NCBI GenBank assembly: GCA_048268845.1
Contig: JBLWUQ010000002.1
Span: 124,001 to 188,000 of the forward strand
Direction of reading: 5' to 3'
DNA from: Muriiphilus sp048268845
Lineage (GTDB): Bacteria > Pseudomonadota > Alphaproteobacteria > Rhodobacterales > Rhodobacteraceae
Length of the DNA: 64,000 nucleotides
Part shown: one piece after another, positions 53,056 to 61,840 of the stretch
Layout of the letters: every line of letters begins with the position of its first letter
Position numbering within the stretch: the stretch's first letter is position 1
The notes under the pieces: model-generated
What the model was told of the DNA's origin: nothing
Database searches by the model: none
Seen by the model: the letters and a program-made list of their open reading frames with translations, nothing else
Translations under genes and position numbers: made by a program

Positions 53056-54116
53056 GCGTTCTTTCCCTGACCGGCACGGCCCATGCGCGCGGATTGGCGC
53101 AGGCCGAGGGCGCAGACGCCGCCCAGATCCGCCGCGCGACCGTGGGGCGGGTGGAGCAGGCGCGCGCCGACGGGATGTTTGACAGTGCCGCGATGGCGTA
53201 TCTGGCCGCACAGCGCGATTTCATGCAGGCCGCCGACCCCGCAGGCATGGCTGAACTGGCCGGCATCGCCGAAGGCTTTGGCCTTTCGGAGTCTGACCTG
53301 TTCCAGCACCTTCACCTTGGCACCCTGCGCGACATCAAGGGCGGGGCTGCGATGATCGACGGCTGCAGCGCCTGGGCGGTGGGCGAGGGGCCGGACGGGC
53401 CGCTCGTGGTCAAGAACCGCGACTTCTCGGGCCTGCATCTGGGCATCCAGCGGGTGGCGCGGCACATCGGGCCGGATGTGAAGACCGGCGCGATGCTATG
53501 CCTTGGCAGCCTTGGCAGCCCCGGCGCCTATTCCTCGGGGATGAACGCCGCGGGCCTTGCGCTGGCCGATACGCAGGTGCCGGTGGCTACGCACCGCGTC
53601 GGCTGGCTGCGCTATTTCCTGATGACGCGGATCCTGGCGGATTGCGCAACCGTGGCAGAGGCGCTGGCCTTCATCAAGCGCATCCCCCATGCCGGCGGCG
53701 GCACGTTGATCCTGGCCGATCGCAGCGGCGACACGGCGGCGATCGAACTCGGCGCTGCCGGCCCGCAGATCAGCAAAGGTGGCACGGTCTGGCGCACCAA
53801 CCACTACATATCCGACGCATTGGCCGGCGATACGCTGAAACCCAAGAGCGACGTCATCGCCAGCAACTCCCCGGACAGGCTGGCCTGCCTGACCAAACGC
53901 CTGCCGGATCGGGAATGGTCGGTCGCGGACGCCAAGCGCCTGATGGCGACGCACCCCGATGACGGACCGGACGGCGCGCCGATCTGCCAACATGGCGAAG
54001 GCGATGGAACCATGACCATTTCCTCGGTCGTGTATTGCTGTAAGCTGGACCGGATGGAGATTTGCACCGCCAATCCCTGTTCCGGCGACTGGACCCGCTT
54101 GTCCCTTTCGGCCTGA
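53052..54116 (+). CDS. C45-type autoproteolytic Ntn hydrolase / acyltransferase-like protein
   Basis: 354 aa, resembling peptidase family C45 (acyl-CoA:6-aminopenicillanate acyltransferase and relatives). These self-cleave before a catalytic cysteine; here GCSAW places it at C105, and NRDFSGLH follows in the expected place. No signal peptide is evident, so it probably acts in the cytoplasm on imported material. It is translationally coupled (ATGA) to the importer ATPase. Expected chemistry is amide-bond hydrolysis or acyl transfer, so the imported compound may be an N-acyl or peptide-like conjugate. The exact substrate is unknown. Confidence 0.8.
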   Translation: MSVLSLTGTAHARGLAQAEGADAAQIRRATVGRVEQARADGMFDSAAMAYLAAQRDFMQAADPAGMAELAGIAEGFGLSESDLFQHLHLGTLRDIKGGAAMIDGCSAWAVGEGPDGPLVVKNRDFSGLHLGIQRVARHIGPDVKTGAMLCLGSLGSPGAYSSGMNAAGLALADTQVPVATHRVGWLRYFLMTRILADCATVAEALAFIKRIPHAGGGTLILADRSGDTAAIELGAAGPQISKGGTVWRTNHYISDALAGDTLKPKSDVIASNSPDRLACLTKRLPDREWSVADAKRLMATHPDDGPDGAPICQHGEGDGTMTISSVVYCCKLDRMEICTANPCSGDWTRLSLSA

Positions 54117-54142
54117 CCGGATTGGCCAGAGAAGGGCCGGAC

Positions 54143-55135
54143 ATGGGCGACGAGATTGCGGCGCTGAGCCAGTATCTGGTGGGCGAGCACGCCAACACCC
54201 TGCGCCTGCGGCAAATGGTGCGCCGGGTGGCCACCAGCCCGGCACGCACCATCCTGCTCTATGGCGAGACCGGGACGGGCAAGGGGCTGGTGGCCGAAAC
54301 CATCCACCGGATGTCGCCGCGCAGCGCCTGCGAGTTTGTCGATATCAACTGTGCGGCCATTCCTGCCAACCTGCTCGAATCCGAACTGTTCGGACATGAA
54401 AAGGGCGCCTTCACCGGCGCTGTGGACCGCAAGCTGGGGCTGGTGGAGGTTGCCAACCACGGCACCATCTTTCTGGATGAGATCCGCGAGATGGACATGA
54501 TGATGCAGGCGAAACTGCTGAGCCTGCTCGACACCCAGAAATTCCGCCGCGTCGGCGCGGTGCGCCCGGTTTCGGTCGACGTGCGCTTCATCGCGGCGAC
54601 GAACAAGGTGCTGCTGTCCGAAGTGACCGCGGGCAAGTTCCGAGAGGATCTGTATTACCGGCTTCAGGTGGTGTCGGTGAACCTTCCCGCCTTGCGCGAG
54701 CGGGGGGACGATGTGCTGATCCTTGCCGCGCATTTCATTCAGACTTTCAACAAGCTCTACAAGCGCGAGATCAAGGGCCTGACGCCCGAGGTGCAGGACA
54801 TCTTTTGCCGCTATCCATGGCCGGGCAACGTGCGCGAATTGCGCAATCTGCTGGAGCGGATCTTTATCCTCGAAGACGACAACATGGTCGCGGTCCAGCA
54901 TTTGCCGGACCGTATTCTGCGGGCCACCCGCGCGGGCGCGCCGACGCCACCCGCCACCTCTGGCCCGCCGCTCGATGCCAGTTTTCACGACGCGACCGAG
55001 GCCTTCCAGCGGATGCTGATCGAGCGGGCGCTGCAACAAAACCAGGGCAATCTGCAACACACCGCGGCGGCGCTGGACCTCAGCCGCCATGCGTTGCGCC
55101 ACCAGATGATCAAACTCGGCCTGAACAAGTCATAA
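54143..55135 (+). CDS. Sigma-54-dependent enhancer-binding activator without sensor domain
   Basis: 330 aa. The AAA+ domain starts almost at the N-terminus: Walker A GETGTGKG (41-48), the sigma-54 contact loop GAFTGA (88-93), Walker B FLDEI (110-114), arginine finger area FREDLYYR and YPWPGNVREL. A Fis-type HTH lies at about 291-328 (NLQHTAAALDLSRHALRHQM). There is no receiver or ligand domain, only about 20 residues before the AAA+ core, so activity may be set by expression level or a partner protein. It is 26 bp after the C45 gene, the last gene of the operon, and probably drives both sigma-54 promoters nearby. Confidence 0.93.
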   Translation: MGDEIAALSQYLVGEHANTLRLRQMVRRVATSPARTILLYGETGTGKGLVAETIHRMSPRSACEFVDINCAAIPANLLESELFGHEKGAFTGAVDRKLGLVEVANHGTIFLDEIREMDMMMQAKLLSLLDTQKFRRVGAVRPVSVDVRFIAATNKVLLSEVTAGKFREDLYYRLQVVSVNLPALRERGDDVLILAAHFIQTFNKLYKREIKGLTPEVQDIFCRYPWPGNVRELRNLLERIFILEDDNMVAVQHLPDRILRATRAGAPTPPATSGPPLDASFHDATEAFQRMLIERALQQNQGNLQHTAAALDLSRHALRHQMIKLGLNKS

Positions 55136-55150
55136 TTCACGCGCGCATGT

Positions 55151-55167
55151 TGCGTGGATTACACGCA
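55151..55167 (+). promoter_or_regulatory. Candidate enhancer site upstream of the second sigma-54 promoter
   Basis: TGCGTG-GATTA-CACGCA, a perfect 6+6 dyad, 15 bp past the activator stop codon and 69 bp before the -24 element at 55237. The distance and symmetry fit an upstream activator sequence for the neighbouring enhancer-binding protein. Confidence 0.5.
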
Positions 55168-55236
55168 GGCCGGCCCGGCTGCGCCTGACGGGCTTGATTT
55201 GCCATGTATTTGAATGACTTGATCGGCAGCTAAAAA

Positions 55237-55252
55237 TGGCACGAGATTTGCA
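55237..55252 (+). promoter_or_regulatory. Sigma-54 (-24/-12) promoter of the DUF1446 operon
   Basis: TGGCAC-GAGAT-TTGCA is an exact -24/-12 consensus with correct spacing, 38 bp upstream of the start at 55291. The following bases TCTA are also shared with the promoter at 47518, so the two are probably read by the same polymerase form. Confidence 0.88.
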
Positions 55253-55290
55253 TCTACAAAGGTGATGACGCACCAGCATGGAGGCCGGAC

Positions 55291-56661
55291 ATGGCATCTT
55301 TAAGCATTATCTGCCCGAATGGCCATTTGGGCTTCGCCCCGCTCAAGACCGAGAGTTTCCACATCGGGGTTGACGCCCGCCCGGACTTCATCGCCGCCGA
55401 TTCCGGCAGCGACGACATCGGTCCCGGACCGCTTGGCCACGACGTTTGCGCCAGCCCGCGGGCCTGGCAGGAGCATGACCTCGAGGAGATGCTTCTGGCC
55501 TCACGCCGCATCGGCGTGCCGATGATCATCGGCTCGGCCGGCGATACCGGCACCAACAGCCGGGTGGACATGTTCGTCGAGATCATCCGCGACATCGCCG
55601 CCCGTCACAAGCTGGCGCCCTTCAAGCTGGGCTGGTTCTATTCGGAAGTGGACCGCGAATATGTCCGCGCGAAGATCCGGGGCGGCTCGCCGATCACCGG
55701 GCTGGACGCGCGTGACAACCTGACCGAGTCGGAGCTGGACGCGACCAGCCGCATCGTGGCGATGGCGGGCGTGCATCCGTTCCTGAAACTGCTGGAGGAA
55801 GGCTGCGATGTGATCATCGGCGGCCGGTCCTCGGACAGCGCGATCTTTGCGGCCGCCGCGTTGCACAAGGGCTATCCGGAGGCGCAGAGCTATTACCTCG
55901 GCAAGGTGCTGGAATGTGCGTCCTTCTGCGCTGAACCCTACGGCGCCAAGGAAACCGTGATGGGCGAGATCACCGCCGATCACGTCGAAGTCACCGCGAT
56001 GAGCCCCGGCCAGCGCTGCACCGTGGCTTCGGTGGCGGGACATGCGATGTATGAACGCTCCAACCCGTTCCACGAATTCGTCGCGGGCGGCATGCTCGAC
56101 ATGACCGATTGCCACTACGACCAGGTGGCCGACAAGACCACGCGCGTGACCGGGATGGAATTCGTCCCGGCCGAGGAATTCCGGGTGAAACTGGAAGGCT
56201 CCGGCAAGGTCGGCGAACGGTTCGTGGGCATCGCGGGCATCCGCGATCCCTATACGATCGCCAACGTCGATGCGGTGATCGAATGGGCGCGCAACCAGAC
56301 GATCGAGCGTTTCGGCCCCGACGGCTGGGAGCTGCACTACAACGTCTTCGGCCGCGATGGCATCATGGGTCCGATGGAGCCGCTGCGCGACCAGCCGGGG
56401 CATGAGCTCTGCGTCATGGTCCAGGGCGTCGCCCCCACGGCGGAAATGGCCGAGGAAGTCACCATGACCGGCACGCGCCAGATGTTCTATGCCCGTCTGC
56501 CCGACGTGAAAGGCACCGCCGGCGGCGTGTCCTTCGTGCTGGACGAGGTTCTGCGCGCCAGCCCCGCCTACCGCTGGACGCTGAACCACACGATGGCGGT
56601 GGACGATCCGTTGGAACTGTTCCCGACCCATTGGGCCATGGTCGAAGGAGATGCAGCATGA
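55291..56661 (+). CDS. DUF1446 (AtuA-like) family protein
   Basis: 456 aa, resembling the DUF1446 part of AtuA proteins (acyclic terpene utilisation, function not settled). Characteristic stretches are GSAGDTGTNSRVDMF, CDVIIGGRSSDSAIFAAAAL (in part) and MERSNPFHE-like AMYERSNPFHE. It is shorter than full-length AtuA (nearly 600 aa), and the missing C-terminal part appears to be supplied by the separate small gene that overlaps its stop. It is driven by the sigma-54 promoter at 55237. The reaction is unknown; the setting points to catabolism of what the Dpp system imports. Confidence 0.82.
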   Translation: MASLSIICPNGHLGFAPLKTESFHIGVDARPDFIAADSGSDDIGPGPLGHDVCASPRAWQEHDLEEMLLASRRIGVPMIIGSAGDTGTNSRVDMFVEIIRDIAARHKLAPFKLGWFYSEVDREYVRAKIRGGSPITGLDARDNLTESELDATSRIVAMAGVHPFLKLLEEGCDVIIGGRSSDSAIFAAAALHKGYPEAQSYYLGKVLECASFCAEPYGAKETVMGEITADHVEVTAMSPGQRCTVASVAGHAMYERSNPFHEFVAGGMLDMTDCHYDQVADKTTRVTGMEFVPAEEFRVKLEGSGKVGERFVGIAGIRDPYTIANVDAVIEWARNQTIERFGPDGWELHYNVFGRDGIMGPMEPLRDQPGHELCVMVQGVAPTAEMAEEVTMTGTRQMFYARLPDVKGTAGGVSFVLDEVLRASPAYRWTLNHTMAVDDPLELFPTHWAMVEGDAA

Positions 56662-56987
56662 ACACCCGCAAGAAACTGTCGGACCTGGCCAAGACCATCC
56701 GCTCCAAGAATGCCGGCACCGACAAGATCACCTTCGACATCATCTTTCGCGAAAAGGCGACCTATGACATGGTGAAACGCTCCGGCGCACTGACGCCGGA
56801 GAGCGTCTGCGCCTTGCTCAACGTCGATCCGGCCAGGCTGACCGATTTCGTCGAATACGATCCGGCCTATGCGATCAAGTTCACCATCCTGCGCCTGCGC
56901 CCGTCGGGCAGCGCCGGCGATGGCGACATCTTCGGCGCGCAGCAATATGCGCCGTTCCTCGATGTCGAGATCGACATGACGGCCTGA
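56658..56987 (+). CDS. DUF4387 family protein
   Basis: 109 aa, matching DUF4387 proteins, which accompany or are fused to DUF1446 proteins. Conserved-looking stretches are LAKTIRSKNAGTDKITFDI and AIKFTILRLRPSGS, and the C-terminus is QQYAPFLDVEI. It starts in an ATGA overlap with the DUF1446 gene, so a 1:1 complex is likely. No catalytic motif is recognised. Confidence 0.8.
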   Translation: MNTRKKLSDLAKTIRSKNAGTDKITFDIIFREKATYDMVKRSGALTPESVCALLNVDPARLTDFVEYDPAYAIKFTILRLRPSGSAGDGDIFGAQQYAPFLDVEIDMTA

Positions 56988-57015
56988 GACGCCGCTGCGA
57001 CTGCCGAATAGCGCC

Positions 57016-57060
57016 CAAACCCGACCTTGCGAGATGCTCCGGCCTTTCCGGGCGGGTTTG
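57016..57060. terminator. Possible bidirectional terminator between convergent genes
   Basis: CAAACCCG (57016-57023) pairs with CGGGTTTG (57053-57060) around a 29-nt loop that contains a second small stem, CCGG/CCGG. It lies in the 80-bp gap between the DUF4387 gene and the convergent LysR gene. No long T-run is present on either strand. Confidence 0.35.
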
Positions 57061-57067
57061 CGGCCAG

Positions 57068-57991
57068 CTATGGAACGTCGCGGCATGCCTTGTTCAATTC
57101 CTCGTCGAACATGACCAGGAACTCCTGTGCCGCGACCGAAAGCGGCGTCTCGGGTGACGAGACGATGCACATCTCGAACGGGATATCCACTTGCAGCGGC
57201 CGGATCACGATCCCGCAGGGCACGCAGTGCTTGGCGGTAAAGGGATCGACGATGGCTATTCCGACGCCTTCGGCGACCAGCGCACAGGCGGCGATGGATT
57301 GATGCACCTGGATACGCAATCTTGCGGAAAGCGCGTTGTAGAGTTCGGCGCCCGGCGCGTAGCGTGACAGGAATTCCTGCTCCAGCCCGATCATGTTTTC
57401 ACGCATGAGTTGTGCCGTCGAGATCACGTCGCTCGCGGCCAGCGGATGCCCCGCAGGCATGATGCAGACGCAGCGAAACTGCCAGCGGCGTTCGACGCGG
57501 ACCGCGCTGGTGACGGCGATCGGGTCGACGATGCCCAGATCCGCGAAACGCGAGGCAATCAGGTCGACGATCTGACGTGACTGCGCGGTGGTGCACGAGA
57601 TGTGGATTTGCGGATGAGCCCTGTTGAAGCGCTTGATCGCGGCAGGCGTGATGGTGATGGCAAGCGCGATGAAGGCGCCGAGGCGCAACTGGCCACGGGC
57701 AAGCGCGCGGATATCGGCCGCCGTATGTGCCAGGCGCTGCACATTGCGAAAGTATTTCTGGATCTCGTCATAGAACAGCAGGGCTTCGGGTTTCGGCACC
57801 AATCGGCCCTTGCGGCGCTCGAACAACTCGAAATCGATGCTCTCTTCCAGGCTCCGCAACAGGCGGCTGACGCTGGGCTGCGAGACATGCATGCTTTCGG
57901 CGGCGGCGGTGACCGAAGCGGTCTCCATGATCGCCTTGAAAGCCTCGATCTGTCGGGGGCTGATCGTGTCCGGTCTTGACGCCTTCTGCAT
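57068..57991 (-). CDS. LysR-family transcriptional regulator
   Basis: 307 aa. HTH at about 12-70 (SVTAAAESMHVSQPSVSRLL, then IDFELFERRKG) and an effector domain with GVGIAIVDPFTAKH near residue 240, like the NocR/OccR branch of LysR proteins. The 124-bp gap to the divergent ABC operon at 58116 makes that operon its likely target. It converges with the DUF4387 gene. Confidence 0.9.
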   Translation of the reverse strand: MQKASRPDTISPRQIEAFKAIMETASVTAAAESMHVSQPSVSRLLRSLEESIDFELFERRKGRLVPKPEALLFYDEIQKYFRNVQRLAHTAADIRALARGQLRLGAFIALAITITPAAIKRFNRAHPQIHISCTTAQSRQIVDLIASRFADLGIVDPIAVTSAVRVERRWQFRCVCIMPAGHPLAASDVISTAQLMRENMIGLEQEFLSRYAPGAELYNALSARLRIQVHQSIAACALVAEGVGIAIVDPFTAKHCVPCGIVIRPLQVDIPFEMCIVSSPETPLSVAAQEFLVMFDEELNKACRDVP

Positions 57992-58115
57992 TCCGTTTCC
58001 TCCCGCTCAAGCCATAACATTGACGAATGATCTGCGCAAATATTGGTCTTTGACTTAATGAAGGCGCATTTCAATACTGAGCGTCAAGGGTTCACAACAA
58101 CGGGAGAAGCTAGCT

Positions 58116-59162
58116 ATGATTCAGTTCAAGATTCCGACCCAGCTGCGAATTCTGGGCGCGGCCATGATGCTTTCGGGAGCCGCAGTTTTCAGCGCAATGC
58201 CTGCAAAGGCCGAGGAGCTGACCGTCTACAGCGCCATGGCCAAGGAGCATTTCGCGGAGTTGATCGCTGCCTTCCAGGCGCAGGAACCAGACATCACGAT
58301 CAACCAGTTGCTCGATTCCAATGGCCCGATCATCGCGCGTCTGCTGGCCGAGCAGGCCAACCCGCGCGCCGATATCATTCTGGGCGCCTCGGTGCCCGGG
58401 CTGATCATGCTGGAAGAAAAGGGCATGCTGATGCCCTACGCGCCTGAGGGCCTCGACCAGATCAAGGAACGCTTCTACGACCGCCGGAGCGAGACGCCGC
58501 ATTGGGTCGGAACCGACGCCTGGGCATCGGCCGTCTGCTTCAACACCACCGAAGGCGCCAAGCACGGTGTCGCTGAACCAACGAGCTGGAAGGACCTGAT
58601 CAAGCCGGAATACAGCGGCATGATCACCATGCCCAACCCCAACTCATCCGCCACCGGGCTTCTGGCGATTGTCGGCTGGATGAAGATCATGGGCGAGGAC
58701 GACGCCTGGACCTATATGGACGCGTTGCACCAGAACATCTCGCAATATGTCCATTCCGGCAGCAAACCCTGCCGCATGGCCGCCGCGGGCGAGGCCGTCA
58801 TCGGCATTTCCTACCCGGCACCGGGCGTGAAGGCGATCACCGACGGCGCGCCGCTGACCGTGGTCATTCCCGAGGAAGGCGTCGGGTCCGAGGTCGAGGG
58901 CGTGGCGATCATTGCAGGTGCTCGCAATGTCGAGGGCGCAAAGAAGCTCGCCGATTTTGCCGCCAGCCAGGCAGCCAACGAGATCCACAACAAATACTAT
59001 GCGCTGGTTGCCCGTGAGGGTGTGTCTACCGTCGTCCCGAACTATCCGGAGGGCGAGGAGGCCGCACTGGTCGACATGGACTTCTACTGGGTCGCAGCCA
59101 ACCGCGACCGCATCCTGGCGGAGTGGCAGAAGCGCTACGGCGTCAAGGACGAGCCCAAGTAA
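58116..59162 (+). CDS. ABC transporter substrate-binding protein (PhnS2/AfuA-like)
   Basis: 348 aa with a Sec signal peptide (about residues 1-32, cleaved near AKAEEL). Mature stretches resemble the putative 2-aminoethylphosphonate-binding proteins of the PhnS2 type: LLAEQANPRADIILG, MPNPNSSATGLLAI and QYVHSGSKPCRMAAAGE (as I recall that family). The wider iron/phosphosugar-binding family is related. It is first in an operon with a fused permease, a phosphatase and an ATPase. A phosphonate or phosphate ester ligand is likely; no phosphonate-degrading enzyme is in the window. Confidence 0.85.
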   Translation: MIQFKIPTQLRILGAAMMLSGAAVFSAMPAKAEELTVYSAMAKEHFAELIAAFQAQEPDITINQLLDSNGPIIARLLAEQANPRADIILGASVPGLIMLEEKGMLMPYAPEGLDQIKERFYDRRSETPHWVGTDAWASAVCFNTTEGAKHGVAEPTSWKDLIKPEYSGMITMPNPNSSATGLLAIVGWMKIMGEDDAWTYMDALHQNISQYVHSGSKPCRMAAAGEAVIGISYPAPGVKAITDGAPLTVVIPEEGVGSEVEGVAIIAGARNVEGAKKLADFAASQAANEIHNKYYALVAREGVSTVVPNYPEGEEAALVDMDFYWVAANRDRILAEWQKRYGVKDEPK

Positions 59163-59194
59163 ACGACACCCCTGCAGTGTGTGACATTTGCAGC

Positions 59195-59223
59195 CGCCGG
59201 TCCGGAACTTCCGGACCGGCGGA
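59195..59223 (+). promoter_or_regulatory. Strong intercistronic hairpin after the binding-protein gene
   Basis: A perfect 13-bp stem, CCGCCGGTCCGGA (59195-59207) with TCCGGACCGGCGG (59211-59223), closed by a three-base loop, lies 33 bp after the binding-protein stop and 30 bp before the permease ATG. There is no T-run, so it is more likely a messenger-stabilising or attenuating element that gives high binding-protein and lower permease levels than a full terminator. Confidence 0.6.
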
Positions 59224-59252
59224 CCGGAGCACAGCGAAACGCAAGGTGAGAT

Positions 59253-60968
59253 ATGGTCAACCAAACCCGGACCATGCAGCCGGTCGCACGAAGGTCTCGT
59301 ATCAACATCGGCGGTGAGGACGTCCTGCTTCGCCTCAGCCTCCTCGCGCTCGGCCTGTTCCTGCTCATTGGCCTGTTGCTGCCGGTCTACAGCCTGCTGT
59401 CGAAGGGGGTGCAGGATGCGGATGGCAACTTTGTCGGCCTGCAGAACTTCGTCAACTATTTTGAAGAACCGCGGGTTTCGGTGGTCTTCTGGAACAGCCT
59501 GCGCATTTCCGTCATCTCCACCGTCATCACCCTGACGATTGCGAGCATCTACGCCTTTGCGCTGACCCATTCCCGAATGCCGGGGCGCGCCTTCTTTCGG
59601 GCGATGACACTGGTTCCGTTGCTCACACCGTCCCTGCTTCCGGGGATCGCGCTGATCTACCTGTTCGGCAATCAGGGGTTCTTTCGCGGCGCCCTGTTTG
59701 GCCACTCTCTCTATGGCCCGATCGGCATCGTCATGGGCGAGGTGTTCTTCACCTTTCCCATCGCGCTTCTGATCATTCTCACATCGCTTTTGAGCATCGA
59801 CAGCAGACTCTACGAGTCGGCAATATCCTTGCGAGCGGGGCGGGTCAGGACGTTCTTTACCGTGACGCTGCCGGCCATGCGGTTCGGCCTGGGTGCCGCG
59901 TTCTTCGCCACGTTCACCAAGGTCTTCACCGATTTCGGCGTGCCCGTAGTGGTTGGCGGGTCTTATCCGGTGCTTGCGACGGATCTCTATCAGAAGGTCA
60001 TCGGAAGCTTCGATTTCCAGATGGGGTCCGTCGTCGGCATCCTGTTGTTCATCCCCGCCGCAATCGCGTTTCTGGCCAGCCACCTGCTTCAGCGCGGGCA
60101 TGACAGGGGCATCGACGGCAGTCCGGTGATCTATCTTCCGGAAAAAAGCCGCGCGCGCGATGTAGCTTCGTTTGTGTTTTGCAGTGCTGTCGCGGTGGCG
60201 ATACTCGGAATACTTCTGATGGCGGTGATGGGGTCGCTGTTCAAGCTCTGGCCCTACAACCTCAGCCTGTCCTTCGCGAGCTACAATTTCGCCGAACATG
60301 AGCCGAGCGGCTGGGGCGCCTATCGCAACAGTCTGCGTCTTGCGGGATCGGTCGCGCTGTTTGGCACCGCCGTGATCTTTTTCGGTGCCTATCTCTTGGA
60401 GCGCATGCCGGGTGCCAAATGGCTGAGGGGCGTGATCAGCTTTTTCTGCATGATCCCGCTTGCCATGCCCGGCATGGTGCTCGGGCTGTCATACATCTTC
60501 TTCTTCAACAACCCCGCCAACCCGCTCGGCGGCATCTATGGCACCATGACGATACTCGTGCTGAGCACGGTCGTGCACCTCTACACCGTGCCGCATCTGA
60601 CCGCGTTGACGGCGCTCAAGCAGCTCGATTCAGGGCTGGAGGCGGTGGGTTCATCGCTCAAGGTGCCGCGCCTCACGACCTTTCTGCAGGTGGTCGTCCC
60701 GGTCTCGCTGCCGACGATCCTGCGCATCGCGAGCTATCTGTTCATGAACTCGATGACGACGATTTCCGCGCTGGTGTTCCTCTATTCGGCCAACACCAAG
60801 GTCGCGACCGTCAGCGTGGTCCTGCTGAATGACAACGCCATGCTCGGGCCGGCGGCTGCGATGAGCGTGCTGATCGTCGCGACATCGGCGGCGGTGGTGA
60901 GCCTGCAGTGGCTTCTGATGCAAGGCCTGCTGCGCCGCACCCAGGCGTGGCGCGGTGCGGAACGATAG
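59253..60968 (+). CDS. ABC transporter permease, two fused permease domains (PhnU2/FbpB-like)
   Basis: 571 aa with about 12 membrane segments, two permease units in tandem. EAA-type loops occur once per half: AISLRAGRVRTFFTVTLPAM in the first and AVGSSLKVPRLTTFLQVVVP in the second. This matches the long fused permeases of iron/2-aminoethylphosphonate-type importers. The ATG follows AAGGTGAGAT. It partners the binding protein upstream and the ATPase downstream. Confidence 0.9.
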   Translation: MVNQTRTMQPVARRSRINIGGEDVLLRLSLLALGLFLLIGLLLPVYSLLSKGVQDADGNFVGLQNFVNYFEEPRVSVVFWNSLRISVISTVITLTIASIYAFALTHSRMPGRAFFRAMTLVPLLTPSLLPGIALIYLFGNQGFFRGALFGHSLYGPIGIVMGEVFFTFPIALLIILTSLLSIDSRLYESAISLRAGRVRTFFTVTLPAMRFGLGAAFFATFTKVFTDFGVPVVVGGSYPVLATDLYQKVIGSFDFQMGSVVGILLFIPAAIAFLASHLLQRGHDRGIDGSPVIYLPEKSRARDVASFVFCSAVAVAILGILLMAVMGSLFKLWPYNLSLSFASYNFAEHEPSGWGAYRNSLRLAGSVALFGTAVIFFGAYLLERMPGAKWLRGVISFFCMIPLAMPGMVLGLSYIFFFNNPANPLGGIYGTMTILVLSTVVHLYTVPHLTALTALKQLDSGLEAVGSSLKVPRLTTFLQVVVPVSLPTILRIASYLFMNSMTTISALVFLYSANTKVATVSVVLLNDNAMLGPAAAMSVLIVATSAAVVSLQWLLMQGLLRRTQAWRGAER

Positions 60969-61018
60969 AAACGAATGACCGGCTGCGTCCTGTCGCCGCC
61001 CTACACAAGGAAGATGCC

Positions 61019-61840
61019 ATGACAGAGTCGTCAGCCACGCCCGTAGAGTTCATGCGCTTTGCCGAGGAGCTTGCCGATGCCAGCCGCGCGCTGATCCGGA
61101 GCAGGTTCCGCCGCAATCTCGAGGTCGAGATGAAGCCGGACAACACGCCGGTCACGTCGACCGATCTGGAGGTCGAGGCGCTGATCCGCAGCATGATCGC
61201 GGACCGCTACCCCAGCCACGGGGTGATCGGCGAGGAGCATCCGGCCAGTGCGGCAACGGCCGAATTTGTCTGGGTCATCGACCCGATCGACGGAACCCGC
61301 TCGTTCATCGCCGGACGACCCGTTTTCGGAACCCTGATCGCCCTGACCAGGGACACGCTGCCGGTGCTGGGCGTGGTCGATATCCCGATCACCCAGGAGC
61401 GCTGGGTGGGTGCGAAAGGCCATGCGACGCGGCTCAACGGCGAGGTCGCACGGACGCGGCCCTGTCGCGATCCCTCGCAGGCCATTCTGCTTGCGACCTC
61501 GCCGGAATATCTCGACGGGGACGCGGCAAAACCGTTCTCGCGCGTGGCGGCCGCGTCCCGGTTCACGATCTACGATGCCGGAACGCAGGGCTACGGGCTG
61601 GTCGCCAGCGGTCATGCCGATATCATGGTCGCCGCACGTTATGGTATCGTGGACTACCTCGCTGCGGTTCCGGTCATCGAAGGCGCGGGCGGCGTCATCC
61701 GCGACTGGAGCGGCGCGCCTCTGACCCTGCACTCCGGCGACCGCTTCGTCGCGCTTGGCGACAGTTCTCTCCTGTCCACCACGCTCGCGCTTCTGGGGAA
61801 CGTTGAAACGAAAGGCATGGCCGATGCAAAGCGTGCTTGA
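61019..61840 (+). CDS. Inositol-monophosphatase family phosphatase (HisN-like)
   Basis: 273 aa. Metal-binding motifs of the lithium-sensitive phosphatase family are complete: GEEHP (71-75), DPIDGTRSF (88-96), and DYLAAVPVIEGAGG near the C-terminus. Such enzymes cleave inositol-1-phosphate, histidinol-phosphate, nucleotide or sugar phosphates; the DPIDGTRSF form is common in HisN-type members. It lies inside an ABC importer operon, between permease and ATPase genes, so it may dephosphorylate the imported ligand. It has its own GGAAG ribosome site, and its end overlaps the ATPase start by 17 nt. Confidence 0.88.
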   Translation: MTESSATPVEFMRFAEELADASRALIRSRFRRNLEVEMKPDNTPVTSTDLEVEALIRSMIADRYPSHGVIGEEHPASAATAEFVWVIDPIDGTRSFIAGRPVFGTLIALTRDTLPVLGVVDIPITQERWVGAKGHATRLNGEVARTRPCRDPSQAILLATSPEYLDGDAAKPFSRVAAASRFTIYDAGTQGYGLVASGHADIMVAARYGIVDYLAAVPVIEGAGGVIRDWSGAPLTLHSGDRFVALGDSSLLSTTLALLGNVETKGMADAKRA

